A stretch of DNA of 64,000 nucleotides from the NCBI RefSeq assembly GCF_963966145.1, contig NC_091049.1, positions 7,502,001 to 7,566,000 of the forward strand, read 5' to 3'. This DNA is from Tenebrio molitor (lineage: Eukaryota; Arthropoda; Insecta; Coleoptera; Tenebrionidae). Positions 32,319 to 43,771 of the stretch are shown in pieces. The position numbers and the translations under genes are program-made. Below the pieces are notes generated by a model. The model did no database searches, had not been told where the DNA came from, and was given only the letters and a program-made list of their open reading frames with translations. The first letter of the stretch is position 1. Each line of letters starts with the position of its first letter.

Positions 32319-33006
32319 CACGGACGTTGGACATCTAGGCGTGGGACGCATAACCCGTGCGCATGACCCTTGAGCCAGCTTTTGTTCGCTGAACCAAAAC
32401 TGCAAGGCCAAACTGTATCTTGACTAAACAATACGTAAGTTTCGTGGACTAGGTATAGATGGAGCTTGCGTCAATTATTGTTCAAGGTCATGTATCTCAG
32501 TTATACCCCCCTGGTCGACACAAGTCGAGTCGCAGTTGAAATGTCGTAAACAGGTACTGAAGCAGAAAACCAGAGTATAAAAATAACAGGCAACGCAACA
32601 AAAGCAGAGAGCAGAGCTGCAGAGCAGACAACGTCTAGCCCAATAATCGACAATCGATTTGAATATTCGAAGCTGTGATTGGTTGAAAAACAATAGTTGT
32701 GGAAAATGACATAAGTGGTACCCATAATAATATGTATCTCATTTCTCATTGAATAGTGAATACTGGACTGTTACTGCGTGTTTGAGTGTGGCATTGCGGA
32801 ATATTATAATCGCTCTGAAAATAAATTAAGCATTTCCAAATAAAAACGAAAAATAATATTTTATTAAGAAATATAAATGTAAATAAAAACAGAGTAGAGC
32901 GTTAGTAAACCAACTGTTATTTTGAACCTGTTAAAAATAACTGTTATTTTAAAATAACAGAAACAGATTGTACCTGTTATCAGAAAATAACAGTTTGGCG
33001 TTGGCC
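32319..33006. other. Right part of hAT-3 with sub-terminal repeats
   Basis: Non-coding. The last 100 bp hold at least five AACAGTTATTTT/CCTGTTA motifs in both orientations, the likely transposase-binding region of hAT-3. Confidence 0.55.
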
Positions 33007-33022
33007 CATCCCTAGCTGTGAC

Positions 33023-33552
33023 AGCATAAATTGGCGTAGGATTACAATGCCCGCGAAATTATTTCAAAGGTACCACCACAATAATTAATTTTATTAAATT
33101 TTTTTGTATTGTATTCTAGTGGATTTTGTAGTGTTGGGTTACAAGCCTACAATTTAAACTCTCCCAATCTCTCGCTGGACGGAGTTTACCATTAGGCAGG
33201 AGCAAACTAGACAAGTACAGCATTATTTAGAAGTGTGTTAATTGGTGCCACAGTCGGATTTTTCAAAATGTAATTCACAAACCGTGTGGTTATTATACAC
33301 TTTCACTCCACACTCCATCAGATAATAAATTGTCTTCCACTTCAGCTACTCTTTAAAGCAGTTCCCATATTTCAATGAAGTCTATGGCACGTAGTGCTAA
33401 CAGACCTGTAACACTTTTTAATGCTGTAACGCTTCATGGTAAATTCACATTCAATTCAAGTCAATTGGCAATTAAATTGATTGACATTTATAATTTTTGT
33501 AATGTTATTTGTTTTTTAAAAACCGGGTAATTTGGCAATGTTTGGCAGCAAC
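33023..33552. other. Unassigned AT-rich stretch
   Basis: No gene. Holds the inverted match (CCCAATCTCTCGCTGGAC, 33165-33182) to the block at 20666. Confidence 0.4.
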
Positions 33553-33664
33553 AACTTCAGCGTCCTCTTCCGGCCTGTGTACGGTGCGCACAAGCCAAGA
33601 CGCAAACCCAGGACACAATTAATACACCAACTTTGCGTTCTATATATACTTTATTTTGTCTATG
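33553..33664. repeat. Right end of the P-like family seen at 31269
   Basis: GGCCTGTGTACGGTGCGCAC, then ACTTTGCGTTCTATA and ending ACTTTATTTTGTCTATG. It matches in reverse the ends at 5686 and 31269. A left partner was not found. Confidence 0.55.
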
Positions 33665-34089
33665 GTTCCGTTTTCCGTTGCGTTGACAGTTGACGGACGC
33701 GTTGGCTTGTGTCGTTATCAATTTATTGGTGTGTTAAATCAAATTGTTTTTAGGGGGTAAGTAATATGTCTTGATATTAATTAAATGTTATAAGTAAAAT
33801 ATAATTCGTCTGCTTTCCGTTCATTTTCAACGGTTTTGTCGAAAATTAAAGTAAATGAAATAACGCAGACGACGGAAATAACTGAACAGCCACGTGGTAC
33901 ATTGTTATCGTTTTCCAATGTCGTAAAAGAAAAACGTTGCTTTCACGTCCAAAACAATAGTAATTAATAGAATAATTATGTTTATTAGGTATACTATTAC
34001 TGTCAAGTTGTAACATGTGTTGAATTGAACCTAAAATTAATTATAGGTTAGGCAATTTTCTGAATTTATGTTTTTGTAATAGTTATTTA
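33665..34089. other. Unassigned stretch
   Basis: GC-balanced for the first 60 bp, then AT-rich. No gene or repeat ends recognised. Confidence 0.35.
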
Positions 34090-34212
34090 TGGTATAAGTG
34101 GGTTATTTAAGATATTACCCACGAGAGGTATTTGTAACCTACGAGGGCTTACCCGAGTAGGTTATTACCTCGAGTGGGTAGTGGTAGTACTTAATAACCC
34201 ACGTATGCCATA
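34090..34212. repeat. Nested foldback B, core CGAGGGCTTACCCGAG
   Basis: Arms TGGTATAAGTGGGTTATT and AATAACCCACGTATGCCATA, inner ACCCACGAGAGGTA / TTACCTCGAGTGGGT and AACCTA / TAGGTT, around CGAGGGCTTACCCGAG. Confidence 0.7.
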
Positions 34213-34293
34213 CAACGTTTTATCCAATATTCCAAAATTTTTAGATAATGACATTATTGATGAAATTCTGCTCCCGATGGGTTATGGACGTTA

Positions 34294-34365
34294 ATAACCC
34301 ACGGTGCTAATGGCAACGTGGGTTATGTATGTTATAACCCACGGTGCAAATGGCAACGTGGGTTA
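34294..34365. repeat. Tandem 40-bp palindromic repeat, two copies
   Basis: ATAACCCACGGTGC, then (T/A)AATGGCAACGTGGGTTA, occurs twice with a 40-bp period (starts 34294 and 34334). Each copy folds on itself (ATAACCCACG against CGTGGGTTAT). It shares the AACCCAC arm with foldback B just upstream. Confidence 0.75.
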
Positions 34366-34369
34366 AAAC

Positions 34370-35890
34370 AACAGACTAGTTATAGCCCAGTTTACTCAAT
34401 TAAAACTAACTAGTAAAACACGATATTACTATTGAATGTTGGATAAAGGTTTTTTAATATCTCAGAGGAAATATCAACTTAAAGCTGACTCGTACTGTAA
34501 GTTGTTTCCGTTAGTTTGCTAGTTTCATAATCCAGAAAAGTTGTCCAAATCACACAACACTTGGCTGCAGCTATTTTTTATACTTAGAAGTAAGAGAATA
34601 ATCTCATTTATCGGAAAAAGGGCATAACCCATATTCAATTTATAAAATAGTTTATAATCTATTCCATCTTTAAAAAAACGATAGGTTGCCATGCTTTAAT
34701 TTTGTTAAATTGGCAGTACTGAGGAAAGTAGTAGTTATATTTCATTTCATTTTGGTTGTGAACCTTTTTTCACTAAATTTGAAATGCTATGTTGCAAGAT
34801 GATTCAAAAACAAAAAGATATCAATAAATGTCATTTTGACGTTTTTCTAATGTATTTTAAATTAAACAACACAAACTAATAATTTGAAGAGTTTACTACA
34901 AGTGCATAATGTCAAAAGTTGTGTCTTTCGAGACAACGTAGTGTGTTGAAGTGCTACACACATTTTAAACGAGATAGGCCCGATCTAACGATGCGATTTT
35001 TAATAGAGTGATGGACATCTTTAATGTGAGAACAATGAATTTGTATTCGATTAAATCCTAAACTGTATTTATAGGTGGGAAGATCTGTTATATATTGCAT
35101 AATTACAAAAAAGAGTCTGGCGGATACTAAGACTACAAAAAGAGGAAAATCAGAAAAGTGGAATGATTTTTTTAAAAGAGATCTGACCGAAATTATTCGT
35201 GCGCTAAACAAGCAAAAACGAGTTTTTTTCTTTAGACACTCTACTGGAAACAGCGAAGAATTTATTAGAATTTACAGGGGACCGAACTACTTTATACTTC
35301 TGTATAAAGTATTAAAATCAATAGGGTTTTTAAACACAAAATTGTTAATAATAGAAAAGTTCTTTGTGAACAAAAACACGTCAAAATTTCAAAGCTACAG
35401 TTGAAGCTACAGCTACAGTAGAAGATGATTCGGAATCTAATGATGAAGATGAAATAGTGAAGGAGGTTAAAGTTTAGATGTCTTTTAAAAAAAGTGATTC
35501 CATTTTGGAGAAAAACTTATCCGTTTTCTGCTTGTTAAACTAAAGAAAGCGTTCTTGAAACTCATTCAATGACTAAAGCCTCCACCAGATGTGTACTTTT
35601 TGATTTTTTTTTTCAATTGCTATTTTTAATAAAAAATGCTTGGTTCTTTATTAATTTCTTTTAACACAGTTTTGCAAAATAGCGGAACATAAGTATGGCA
35701 ACACTGTGACTTCAAAATTTTCAAAATTCCTAACCAAACTTTTATTCAGATATACAGGATGAAATCTGTCAGATTGTCATGGCCAAGCATCGTTTTTTTA
35801 AAGTTGGAATACATTATATTATTCGACTTCGCACTTGTCATCTAGTAATTACTCACTAGATTTCTCCTCCAAAAAGAAGAAATTACACTG
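34370..35890. other. Unassigned stretch with one unrecognised open frame
   Basis: AT-rich. The longest frame, 35075-35404 (+, about 109 codons, start not certain), is lysine-rich and contains KWNDFFKRDLTEIIRALNK. It matches no family I know and may be chance or a decayed transposase. Confidence 0.35.
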
Positions 35891-35895
35891 GTATA

Positions 35896-37131
35896 CCGGG
35901 TGATTCAGTTTGGTATTCGCGGCCCTACCTATATCTTTTTTGTTTTAAGAAAAAAGTATAGCAAACCATATATGTATATTTGTAAATCGCTTGTGAAACT
36001 ACAATAGATGATGTTGTCAAATCTTCTCTAGGATGACATATGTCAAAGTTAAGACAGTCAACTTTTTTTTTAAATAGTACACTATACATTTCTTAGCCTA
36101 TTCTTGTAAAGCTTTTTTTTCTACATTTGAATGTGTAAAAAAAGTTGACACTTACATCAGAAAAAAATCGAGAAAAATAATAAAATATGATTTAATTTAT
36201 TCGAAAGCGTTATTTTCTAAAAAGAGCTAGTAAGCCAAACATTTGTAAATTCGCATTATGTTGGTTCCCTGCATGTCACTATTTACAAGACAACCACGTA
36301 GCCAAAAAATAAAATGATTTGACCTTGTTTGTTTTCAAGCGTCGGGTGCGCCTCGGCCAGAAAACTGAGACTCGGACGAAATACCAAATCCATACTGAAT
36401 TTACTATGCTAAATTCGCGTTCTGTTGGTTCCCTGTATCTCACTATTTTAAGAATTACATAGCCAAAAAATAAAATTATTTGACATCCTGAATTTACTTT
36501 ATTCGAATATTATAATTTACACTTATTCGAATTTTACATAGTCAGCTATTCAAATATTCGAATAATTCGAATACGATTCCCAAGACTCATTATGACTGTC
36601 ATTCATGCACTATCAAAATTCAACTACATATTTTCATCGTGTATGCATTCAAAGCGGTATAGTCAGGAAGAAGTTAGGTTTTGAAGCCAGATGTTATATC
36701 ATAGTTAGTTATTTAAATGTAGGTTATAACATAACTATTTATTTAAATGTAGGTACTTTAATAATTGACGCTATTAATGTCAAAATTCAATTGTCTCCAT
36801 GGCTAACTAGCTCTTTTTAGAAAATAACACTTTCGAATAAATTAAATCATTTTTTTTTTTCTCGATTTTTTCCTATTGCAAGTGTCAACTTTTTTTACAC
36901 ATTCAAATGTAGAAAAAAAAGCTTTATAAGAATAGACTAAGAAATGTATAAGGTACTATTTAAAAAAAAATAATTGACTGTCTTAACTTTGACAAATGTC
37001 ATCGTAGAGAAGATTTGACAACATCATCTATTGTAGTTTCATAAGCGATTTACAAATATGTATGGTTTGTTATACTTCTTTCTTAAAATAAAAAAGATAT
37101 AGGGCCGCGAATACCAATCTGAATCACCCGG
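35896..37131. mobile_element. Long-TIR foldback element
   Basis: 1236 bp, TA on both sides (35894-35895, 37132-37133). Ends CCGGGTGATTCAG and CTGAATCACCCGG, with inverted arms of more than 300 bp (about 35896-36233 and 36806-37131; an ATAGGGCCGCGAATACCA-type block near each tip). The first bases (CCGGGTGAT) resemble those of the miniature at 16079. The centre holds foreign repeats. Confidence 0.85.
36247..36485. repeat. Two diverged copies of the 20126-type miniature arm
   Basis: 36247-36329 and 36411-36485 both read (TT)CGC(A/G)TT(A/C)TGTTGGTTCC, then CACTATTT and AGCCAAAAAATAAAAT, like the right arm at 20256-20330. They lie in the core of the long-TIR element. Confidence 0.65.
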
Positions 37132-37320
37132 TATATGTGATTATCATAGCCACACAAAACATACTCAGCTTATTTCATAAAACTATTTCAGATTACCAAT
37201 TTCTTAAACTTAACTTAACAGTAAAGTTAACAGTATTTTGACAGTATAAGTAGCTAGGATAGAAAATAAATCTCTCACAGTTAGTTGTATTCTAAAAAAT
37301 TAATAGATACATATGTATAA

Positions 37321-37653
37321 TAGCTCCAAAAATTAAAAAACCACCACCTGTTGAATTATGTTGGTGAAAACAAAAAAATCCCCAAAAATTATTTAATGGT
37401 TTAGGTTGGTATTGACTGTGTGCATCATTTGTATTTGCAAATTTTATAGTCCAGTGTTTCTCAAATTAAATAATTTTTTTCTTAAATTATTTTGTAAACT
37501 CAAACCAGACAAATCAAATGAAATCATAATTCATTTTACCTTCTTTTTTTGAAGTGACATATTTGTCACTAGAAAAATTACTAAACAGTGTTGTCGGTTA
37601 AATTTTCATGCTGTGATGCCGCTTGTGTGTTTTTTTTTTTAAATTTTTGGAGC
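37321..37653. mobile_element. Miniature with CTCCAAAAATT ends
   Basis: About 333 bp. Left AGCTCCAAAAATT, right AATTTTTGGAGCC. Inner motifs CCACCACCTGTTGAATTATG (left) and AAACAGTGTTGTCGGTT (right) recur in the element at 58969-59338. No clear target duplication. Confidence 0.6.
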
Positions 37654-37766
37654 CATAATAAATAGTGTAATTAATTTAGAGTTTCAATCACAGAACTAAT
37701 AATGACAAGTTTGTAATAACGTTATTTAAAAATAATTTGCCAAATAGCTCTGTTGGTGATTTTATA

Positions 37767-39212
37767 CAGGGTCTCTATAAATGATTGTCGGGTCCAGCCA
37801 GCCATGGAAAGTTGTCAAATTTTGAATGTGCCGCTTAGTTCGGCAATTAATGAATGTCACATTTTCAGGTTAGGTTGTTGGCTTTTAACCAGAGACAAGT
37901 TTCAACTGTGCTTTACTCTTGCTAACATTAATGTATTTATTATTTAATATCAACACCCACAGGGGAACAATTATTGCCCCCATCGTACCGCCACACACTG
38001 TACAGGAATTGGTATGAGAACAAATCCCGTCAGATAAATATTGAGAACACCTTGTCCTCGTATACCACAATACAATACTTGATACTGCCTTTTTGTCTGC
38101 TTTAGTGCTTTCACACTTCTTGTTTTATGCTAGTGGTAAATACGACCTAGACTGAATTGTCGAATATGGTATTGACTCCCATTTTTTCTTCCAATATAAA
38201 TAACAGTGTTTTTCATAACAAATAAGTCTTACTGGTTTTTCAATAAAATCAAATGTATTCAATAACATAATTTACAACACTAAATAACGATAACAAATAG
38301 GTATTTTTTTATAAAATAGATTGAGAATGTCCCCCATTAACTTCTAAACACTTGACAATTCTTCATTTATTTTCAAAAATATTTTGCAGCATTTCTTAGT
38401 TAGCAACACTGCTATCCACAGTTCCACACACCAATTTTCAAAACATGTAAAGGAGTCTCTACAAATTGGTGTGGATTCTCAGCACTCCAAATTATGAAAT
38501 TGAGGTGATTTTCAAACTGAACACAACTTTGATAATCTGCAGGTTGGAGTTCTTGTACAACACTCATTTTATAAAGATGCAGTTGTAGCCTATTTTTAAT
38601 GATTTTGTGACAAGTGCATCGTGGTACACCAGATTGTTGAGATAAACAGGCTATGGATATCTGTAGTCTTTTCCACCATTTCTTTCAAATCCTTGAGTAT
38701 TTCATCAGATACTGGTGCTCGTCCTAATGATTTACCCCTGCTAATTGTTCTGATTGTTAAAAATCTGTTCACAATGTTGTTCAGATATTTTGATGGAATT
38801 CATTTTTACAAACAGATAATTCCCCATTATTAAACCTTCCATTTCGAAAGTAAAAAACAACAATGAACGTGTTCTGTTCAACAGAACAAACCATTGTAAA
38901 GAAAATAAAGCTAAAATAAAACATAAAACATTAAAGCATAACCTCACAAATTTTGCCAGTGTATTTACCTCTAAAAGCGGACGTACTTGCAATTTTTATT
39001 GAAAAATACTGATTTTTGGTGTATTGATTAACTGCGATAAAACGAATATACGGAACCAAAACTCGACTGACAAGCGCAAACGAAACGTCAGTCACTAATG
39101 TCAGAAGTGACCGTGAAAACGAACTAGAATTTGGCATCGGTTTCAAAAAAGCGGAACAGTAAAATTTTTTTCCAAGGCTGGCTTGACCAGACAATCATTT
39201 ATAGAGACCCTG
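37767..39212 (-). mobile_element. Mariner-like element, internally deleted
   Basis: 1446 bp. Ends CAGGGTCTCTATAAATGATT and its reverse complement, TA on both sides (37765-37766, 39213-39214). Contains minus-strand transposase remnants. Confidence 0.85.
38330..38990 (-). pseudogene. Mariner-like transposase relic
   Basis: Minus-strand translation near 38570-38440 gives VVQELQPADYQSCVQFENH, then AENPHQ and PLHVLKIGVW. In intact relatives, 'VQELQPADY..R..FCNW...' and '...W..ENPH..HE.PLH..KVTVWC' are separated by about 60 residues with the first catalytic Asp. Here they are fused, so an internal deletion removed it. Further upstream, RGKSLGRAPVSDEI and similar pieces fit the linker region. Multiple stops. 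Confidence 0.6.
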
Positions 39213-39656
39213 TACAAATGACCTCGAGCACGACTAAAAAAAGTTTAATTTTTTTTAAGGACAATTTGTTTTGCTTAGGGTATCAACGAGCTCTCTGTTT
39301 ACGTTGTCATCATCGATTAAATTACTATCGTAAAAACATCTCTTTACCACAATTGGATTTATGCGGACTAAAAATATTGTTTATTACCGATTCTTTGCTA
39401 TAAAACTACACTGACCACCAAAATTAACGCATCACTTGTATTTTTACGGTTTTTTTGAAAAGTTTTACTTTAAAGCAAAAAATTGTTATACACACTGAAA
39501 ATAGAGGAAAAACATAGATCATTCTACAAGAGTAAATTAAATTTCCAGCCACTGTGTACAAAAATGAGCAAAAATATGGTTTTTGCTCAATTTTTAAATT
39601 TACTCGAAAATAATTTTTTTGTAACAGTTGAAAAATTGAATCAGTATAGGCATTGC

Positions 39657-40296
39657 CATCTCGAACTCCAGGCCTTAAGCCAGACAGCGTGTGACGTCAC
39701 GAGGAAGGCCAAACGTCAAAATTTGACATTTGTTTACATTTTCAGAAAGTATCAAATACGGTGTTTTAATCATTCTTATGGAAAATTGTGAGATAAGCAA
39801 AAGCTTGGTGGCAAGTGTATATAATAGTTTCAGTTGATACCAGGGTATTTACTGTTCATCGAACGTCGCAAGAGACGTTGAAACCTGGGAAGTATTTTTA
39901 TACCCTATCAACATTTTCGTGATTACAAGTCGTTGTAAGGGCAATTTAGTTGAAACTATATTTGCTACACATATAATTAAGATGTATGAAGCATTTGTTG
40001 TGATTTGGTGTTATTTAAATGATTCACAAAGTAAAAATTACGAAAAAACAATAAATACACAAACTTAACCTCACTTGTCAATGACAATTTTCGCGTCATT
40101 AATGGCATTTAACTCCACGAGGCAGTAATTGTAAAGCCTAAACACATCGTTCTACTAAAAAAAAAGAGTTCTAACCAAAATTTTTACTGTTTTTATTAAA
40201 TTCTGGAGGTTTAATGCGTTTTTCGATGAAGCCTTTACTGTGACGTCACGATCAAAAACAATTGCTGCCTTAAGGCTTTGTGTTCTAGATGGCAAT
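39657..40296. mobile_element. P-like or hAT-like miniature, CATTGCCATC ends
   Basis: Starts CATTGCCATCTCGAACTCCA and ends TGTTCTAGATGGCAATG. A second inverted motif, TGACGTCACGA / GTGACGTCACGATC, lies inside. Flanked by GTATAGG on both sides, a 7-8 bp duplication. Coordinates approximate by a few bases. Confidence 0.65.
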
Positions 40297-40656
40297 GGTA
40301 TAGGCGAACGAAATGTTCTAAAGTGACCTCTGGCGGAACCTGGTTGAATTACTTTGTGAAGTATACCTCGTGGTTGTTACATGTCTGTTTACTATTTACT
40401 AAAGTTAATTCAAGTTGCAAAAAACCAGTTTGCCTTTGCAACAGCACTTTTATGGCATTAGTCATTTGAAATTACTTTAAAACTGTACTTATATGGAAAA
40501 TATTCAATCCAAACTATGATTTTCTGGTCCCTTTGTGCCTTTATTTGGTTCAAAATAGTTATTTATTCTTATCTGACCCAAAACACATTTGCCCGCAAAA
40601 ACTTATTGAAATAAAACTATAAGTACTGGGTGTTTACCTTTCTTTGTCACGTAGTA

Positions 40657-40919
40657 CCGAGTGACTATAAATGATTGAAAATTATTTTGTTATGTTGGTA
40701 ACACATTTGAAATCTTTAGTTGGCAACATCGTTGGCATGACACACGCAATTTTTAAAATTGAAACAAACGTCAAAAAAATCTAAATCGACAATGTACTTC
40801 GTGACTTAACCTAACCTAAATAGGAATGATTGACAGATGATGCACTAGAAGACTTGCACTACCAACTGCATCAGTGTTGCCAATCCACTATTTTCCTTCA
40901 ATCATTTATAGTCACTCGG
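40657..40919. mobile_element. Mariner-type miniature, CCGAGTGACTATAAATG ends
   Basis: 263 bp. CCGAGTGACTATAAATGATT and its reverse complement, TA on both sides (40655-40656, 40920-40921). The inner TATAAATGATTG is shared with the mariner-like element at 37767, suggesting cross-mobilisation. Confidence 0.85.
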
Positions 40920-41402
40920 TATATGACAGGACCTGACTGCAATCTAACAAAAAAATATCTTGGCCTGCTGCGTATTTAAAACAATCGTCAACGGCTAATA
41001 ACTAACAAGTAAATCTATAACCTCAAAAGTTCATTCAATATGAATGTTTAATCTTCCGTAGTTTTTCATTAAATTGGTACCTACATTTTAACAGATTTGG
41101 ATTAAAAGAAAAAGTTGATAGACATAAAGCATGGATGCTTAAGTTTTCAGGCACAGAGCAAATAAAACCACTCTGGTGACACTTTTTAAGACTCTCGGCC
41201 CTTTCCCAACACACTGAGATGAGGATACTGCCTCCAAATAAGAAAAAACATCCTCAAAACTAAGGTACACCATCGTACACAATAACAAAAACAGAAACGA
41301 AATAACGTAATGTACTTCTTACGACGGCCATATTTGTCACGATTGCAGCGCCACCATCGGTCATTTGTTTCGCCTATTGACATCAATCTTCATTTACTTT
41401 TA

Positions 41403-42980
41403 ACATGGGTGATGTTAGGAACAACTTCGCATTTAAAAAGTCCGTGCGAGTGATTTTGTTAGCTCAGAATTAAGAGAGTCGGAGGACTATAGCATATCAC
41501 TTTGGTATGAACCAATCTACCGTATCTAAAGTTCTAAGAAGACATAGGGAGACTGGACGGCACACAAGGAGGCGGGGACAAGGCCGAAAACGGATCACAA
41601 CACCTCACCAGGACCAATACTTAAGGTTAATAAGCATTAGAGAAGGGTTTCTCACTGCTCTCCGACTTCAAGATCGCATGTTAGACAATATGCACTCCGC
41701 CTGGGTGAAAATACTGTTAGAAAATGACTAAAGGAGGATCAGATACATCCGAGTCCGAGAAGACCAGCCACTGGATCCAAGTTAACTGCAGCTCTTCGGA
41801 GGGCCCGTTTAAACTTTGCATTAGAACATGTCAATTGGGTCGAACAAGATTGGCGCAGAGTTTTGGCCTTCGGTGAATCCAGGTTCTGTCTATACAAGTC
41901 TGACGGACAGGTAATAGTGTATAGACGACCTGGTGAGTGATATGCGCAGTGTAATTTCGTTACTAAAGAGAGTTTTGAGGGAGGGTCAATAATGGTATGG
42001 ATAGGAATATCTTTAGACGTAGCTACAGAGCTGGTGGTTTCAGTTAGACACGAACATCTTGGAACCTGTTGTTGTACTTTATGCCCCATTCGTAGGGCAA
42101 GACTTCATTTATATGCAAGATAATAGACAGCCACATATTGCAAGGGAATTTCCGACTAATTTAGGACTATTGAAATATCAGTTATGAAGTGGCCAGCACA
42201 TAATGCCGGGAACCCACTTGCTCCACGCCACGCCACACTAAGCTACACTACGCTACGCGACGGAAATGTGTGCAGAAATTTAACAAAGATTTGAATGCAC
42301 TGCGTACTCATTTGTTCCATGCTATCCGACAACACGCCACACGACGTGGGACGACGTATGCTCGATCCAACCGTCCAGACTTTTTAGTAAGCGTGTTAAA
42401 GCGTGTTGTCCCCCCTCCCTGCTTCTTCAGCCCCGCAGTAGAGATTTTCATACAGGAAGTCAAGTTTTACCGCCCGATCGAAAACACCCACTTCTAATCG
42501 ATTTAAAATTCTCAAAAAATTCAGGAATTATTATGTATCACTGTAGAACATTCTGTAAACATTTCAAATTTTTTAATGAAACGGGTCAATATTTCGTTTT
42601 AATTCAATAACCACTACATTAATTTACATAATTTTTCACTAAGAGTCCTTTCAAACATTTAGGAAAAATTTGGTGTCATTGAAATCATGAAAACATCATC
42701 GGTTTTTGAAATAAATGGAATTTGATATTAAAGTACAAAATGATATCCGTCACAAGACGTAACGTGGCGTGTTCATAGTGTGCCTATTCGTTCGGCAATG
42801 CGAACCCACGTCAATCTACGTTACATAGCAAGTGGGTTCCCGGCTTAACCCTGACCTCAACTCAATCGAACACTTATGGGATAATATGGAAAAACTGTTA
42901 CAGGCAATGTAAGGACATCCAAATGACTTCAGTCAGCTAACAAGAGCACTTCTGGATATTTGGCAAAATATAGGCTAAAT
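41403..42980 (+). pseudogene. Tc1-like transposase, dead
   Basis: Landmarks in order on the plus strand: helix-turn-helix near 41500 (FGMNQSTVSKVLRRHRETG); GRPR-like hinge (RRRGQGRKRITTP); LNFALEHVNWVEQDWRRVLA; then FGESRFCLYKSDG where FSDESRF is normal, so the first catalytic Asp is Gly here; YMQDNRQPHIAR with the second Asp; after the miniature at 42204-42845, NPDLNSIEHLWDNM with the catalytic Glu. Many stops and frame shifts between these. About the expected 340-residue length once the miniature is discounted. Confidence 0.85.
42204..42845. mobile_element. Harbinger-type miniature in the Tc1 transposase
   Basis: 642 bp. TGCCGGGAACCCACTTGCT and AGCAAGTGGGTTCCCGGCT, flanked by TAA (42201-42203, 42846-42848). 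The 3-bp TWA duplication suggests PIF/Harbinger mobilisation. It splits the transposase between its second Asp and its Glu. The left side holds a run of CCACGCCACGCC/CTACGCTACGC short repeats. Confidence 0.8.
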
Positions 42981-43299
42981 TCATAACAGAAACCTCATTT
43001 TTAACATGCCACTACGTTATTGAGCTACAATTAACGCTAGAGGGGACAATACAAGATTTCAGGAAAATAATCTTTAACTTTCGATGGTTTTTTCGATTTC
43101 TCATTTTTACTCGTGATGTTACCTTTTCGAATTTTTGTATTTTTTTACATTTATGTACTCTTTTTTGTAAGAAAATGTGTTGAAAATATTTCCCATGGTT
43201 CAGCTGTTATTGTTGTTAACATATTTTTTTAAATATTTCAAAACATTCTTTTTTAATTAAAAAAATCAAAGTGATGCGTTAATTTTGGAGTTCAGTGTA

Positions 43300-43771
43300 T
43301 TATACTTACTATATGGTCTTTGGTTAACTTGGTAATATTTTTGACCCTCTTAATTTCAGATTATCGTTTTTCAATTGTTGAATTTCTTTATTTTTATTTT
43401 CAATTTGCTTTATCTGAGTGATTTCTCTATATTTAAATAAAGTCTTTAGTGTATTAAATATAGTGAAAAGCATGCCTTTCAACTGGCCTTTCCTTTAGGA
43501 ACATTTTCATACCAAAAACATGCATGTTTTAAATTGTTTAAACTTCATAACAAGAAATAGTGTTCAATACCTGAAATTTTCAGGTTATGATTAAAAAAAT
43601 TTAACACACTTTTATAATAATTATATTTTATATTCTGTAAACAAACAACAAAATAAAAAAACACTTGGGAACAAAAAGTAAACTCATATTCAACATAACA
43701 AAAAATAAAGATTCTAAAAAAAAGTAAAAATCAAAATAAATTCTTTAGATTAAAGTAATTAAACACATTTC
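43300..43771. other. AT-rich spacer, 3' flank of the hAT gene
   Basis: No gene. A small palindrome CCTGAAATTTTCAGG lies at 43571. The hAT element's left terminal repeat should be here, but I could not pair it. Confidence 0.4.

Larger units (their letters stand above)
26177..33014. mobile_element. hAT-type shell, hAT-3, 6.8 kb with many insertions
   Basis: Ends TAGGGATG and CATCCCTA with a perfect 8-bp target duplication GCTGTGAC (26169-26176 and 33015-33022). Beyond the 8-bp inverted end, both sides carry clusters of CCTGTTATTTT and AACAGTTATTT motifs, as in hAT sub-terminal regions. No hAT transposase was recognised. The content is relics of P/THAP, Tigger-like, SINE and palindromic elements. 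Confidence 0.8.
39409..43297 (+). mobile_element. Tc1-like transposon with three nested miniatures
   Basis: Ends CACTGACCACCAAAATTAAC (then GCATCAC) and the near-perfect reverse complement, TA on both sides (39407-39408, 43298-43299). Of its 3889 bp about 1.6 kb is nested insertions. Contains a dead Tc1 transposase gene. Confidence 0.88.

Noticed and set aside
34090..34365. CRISPR-like array
   Set aside because: Only two direct copies, palindromic units and no unique spacers; the genome is eukaryotic.
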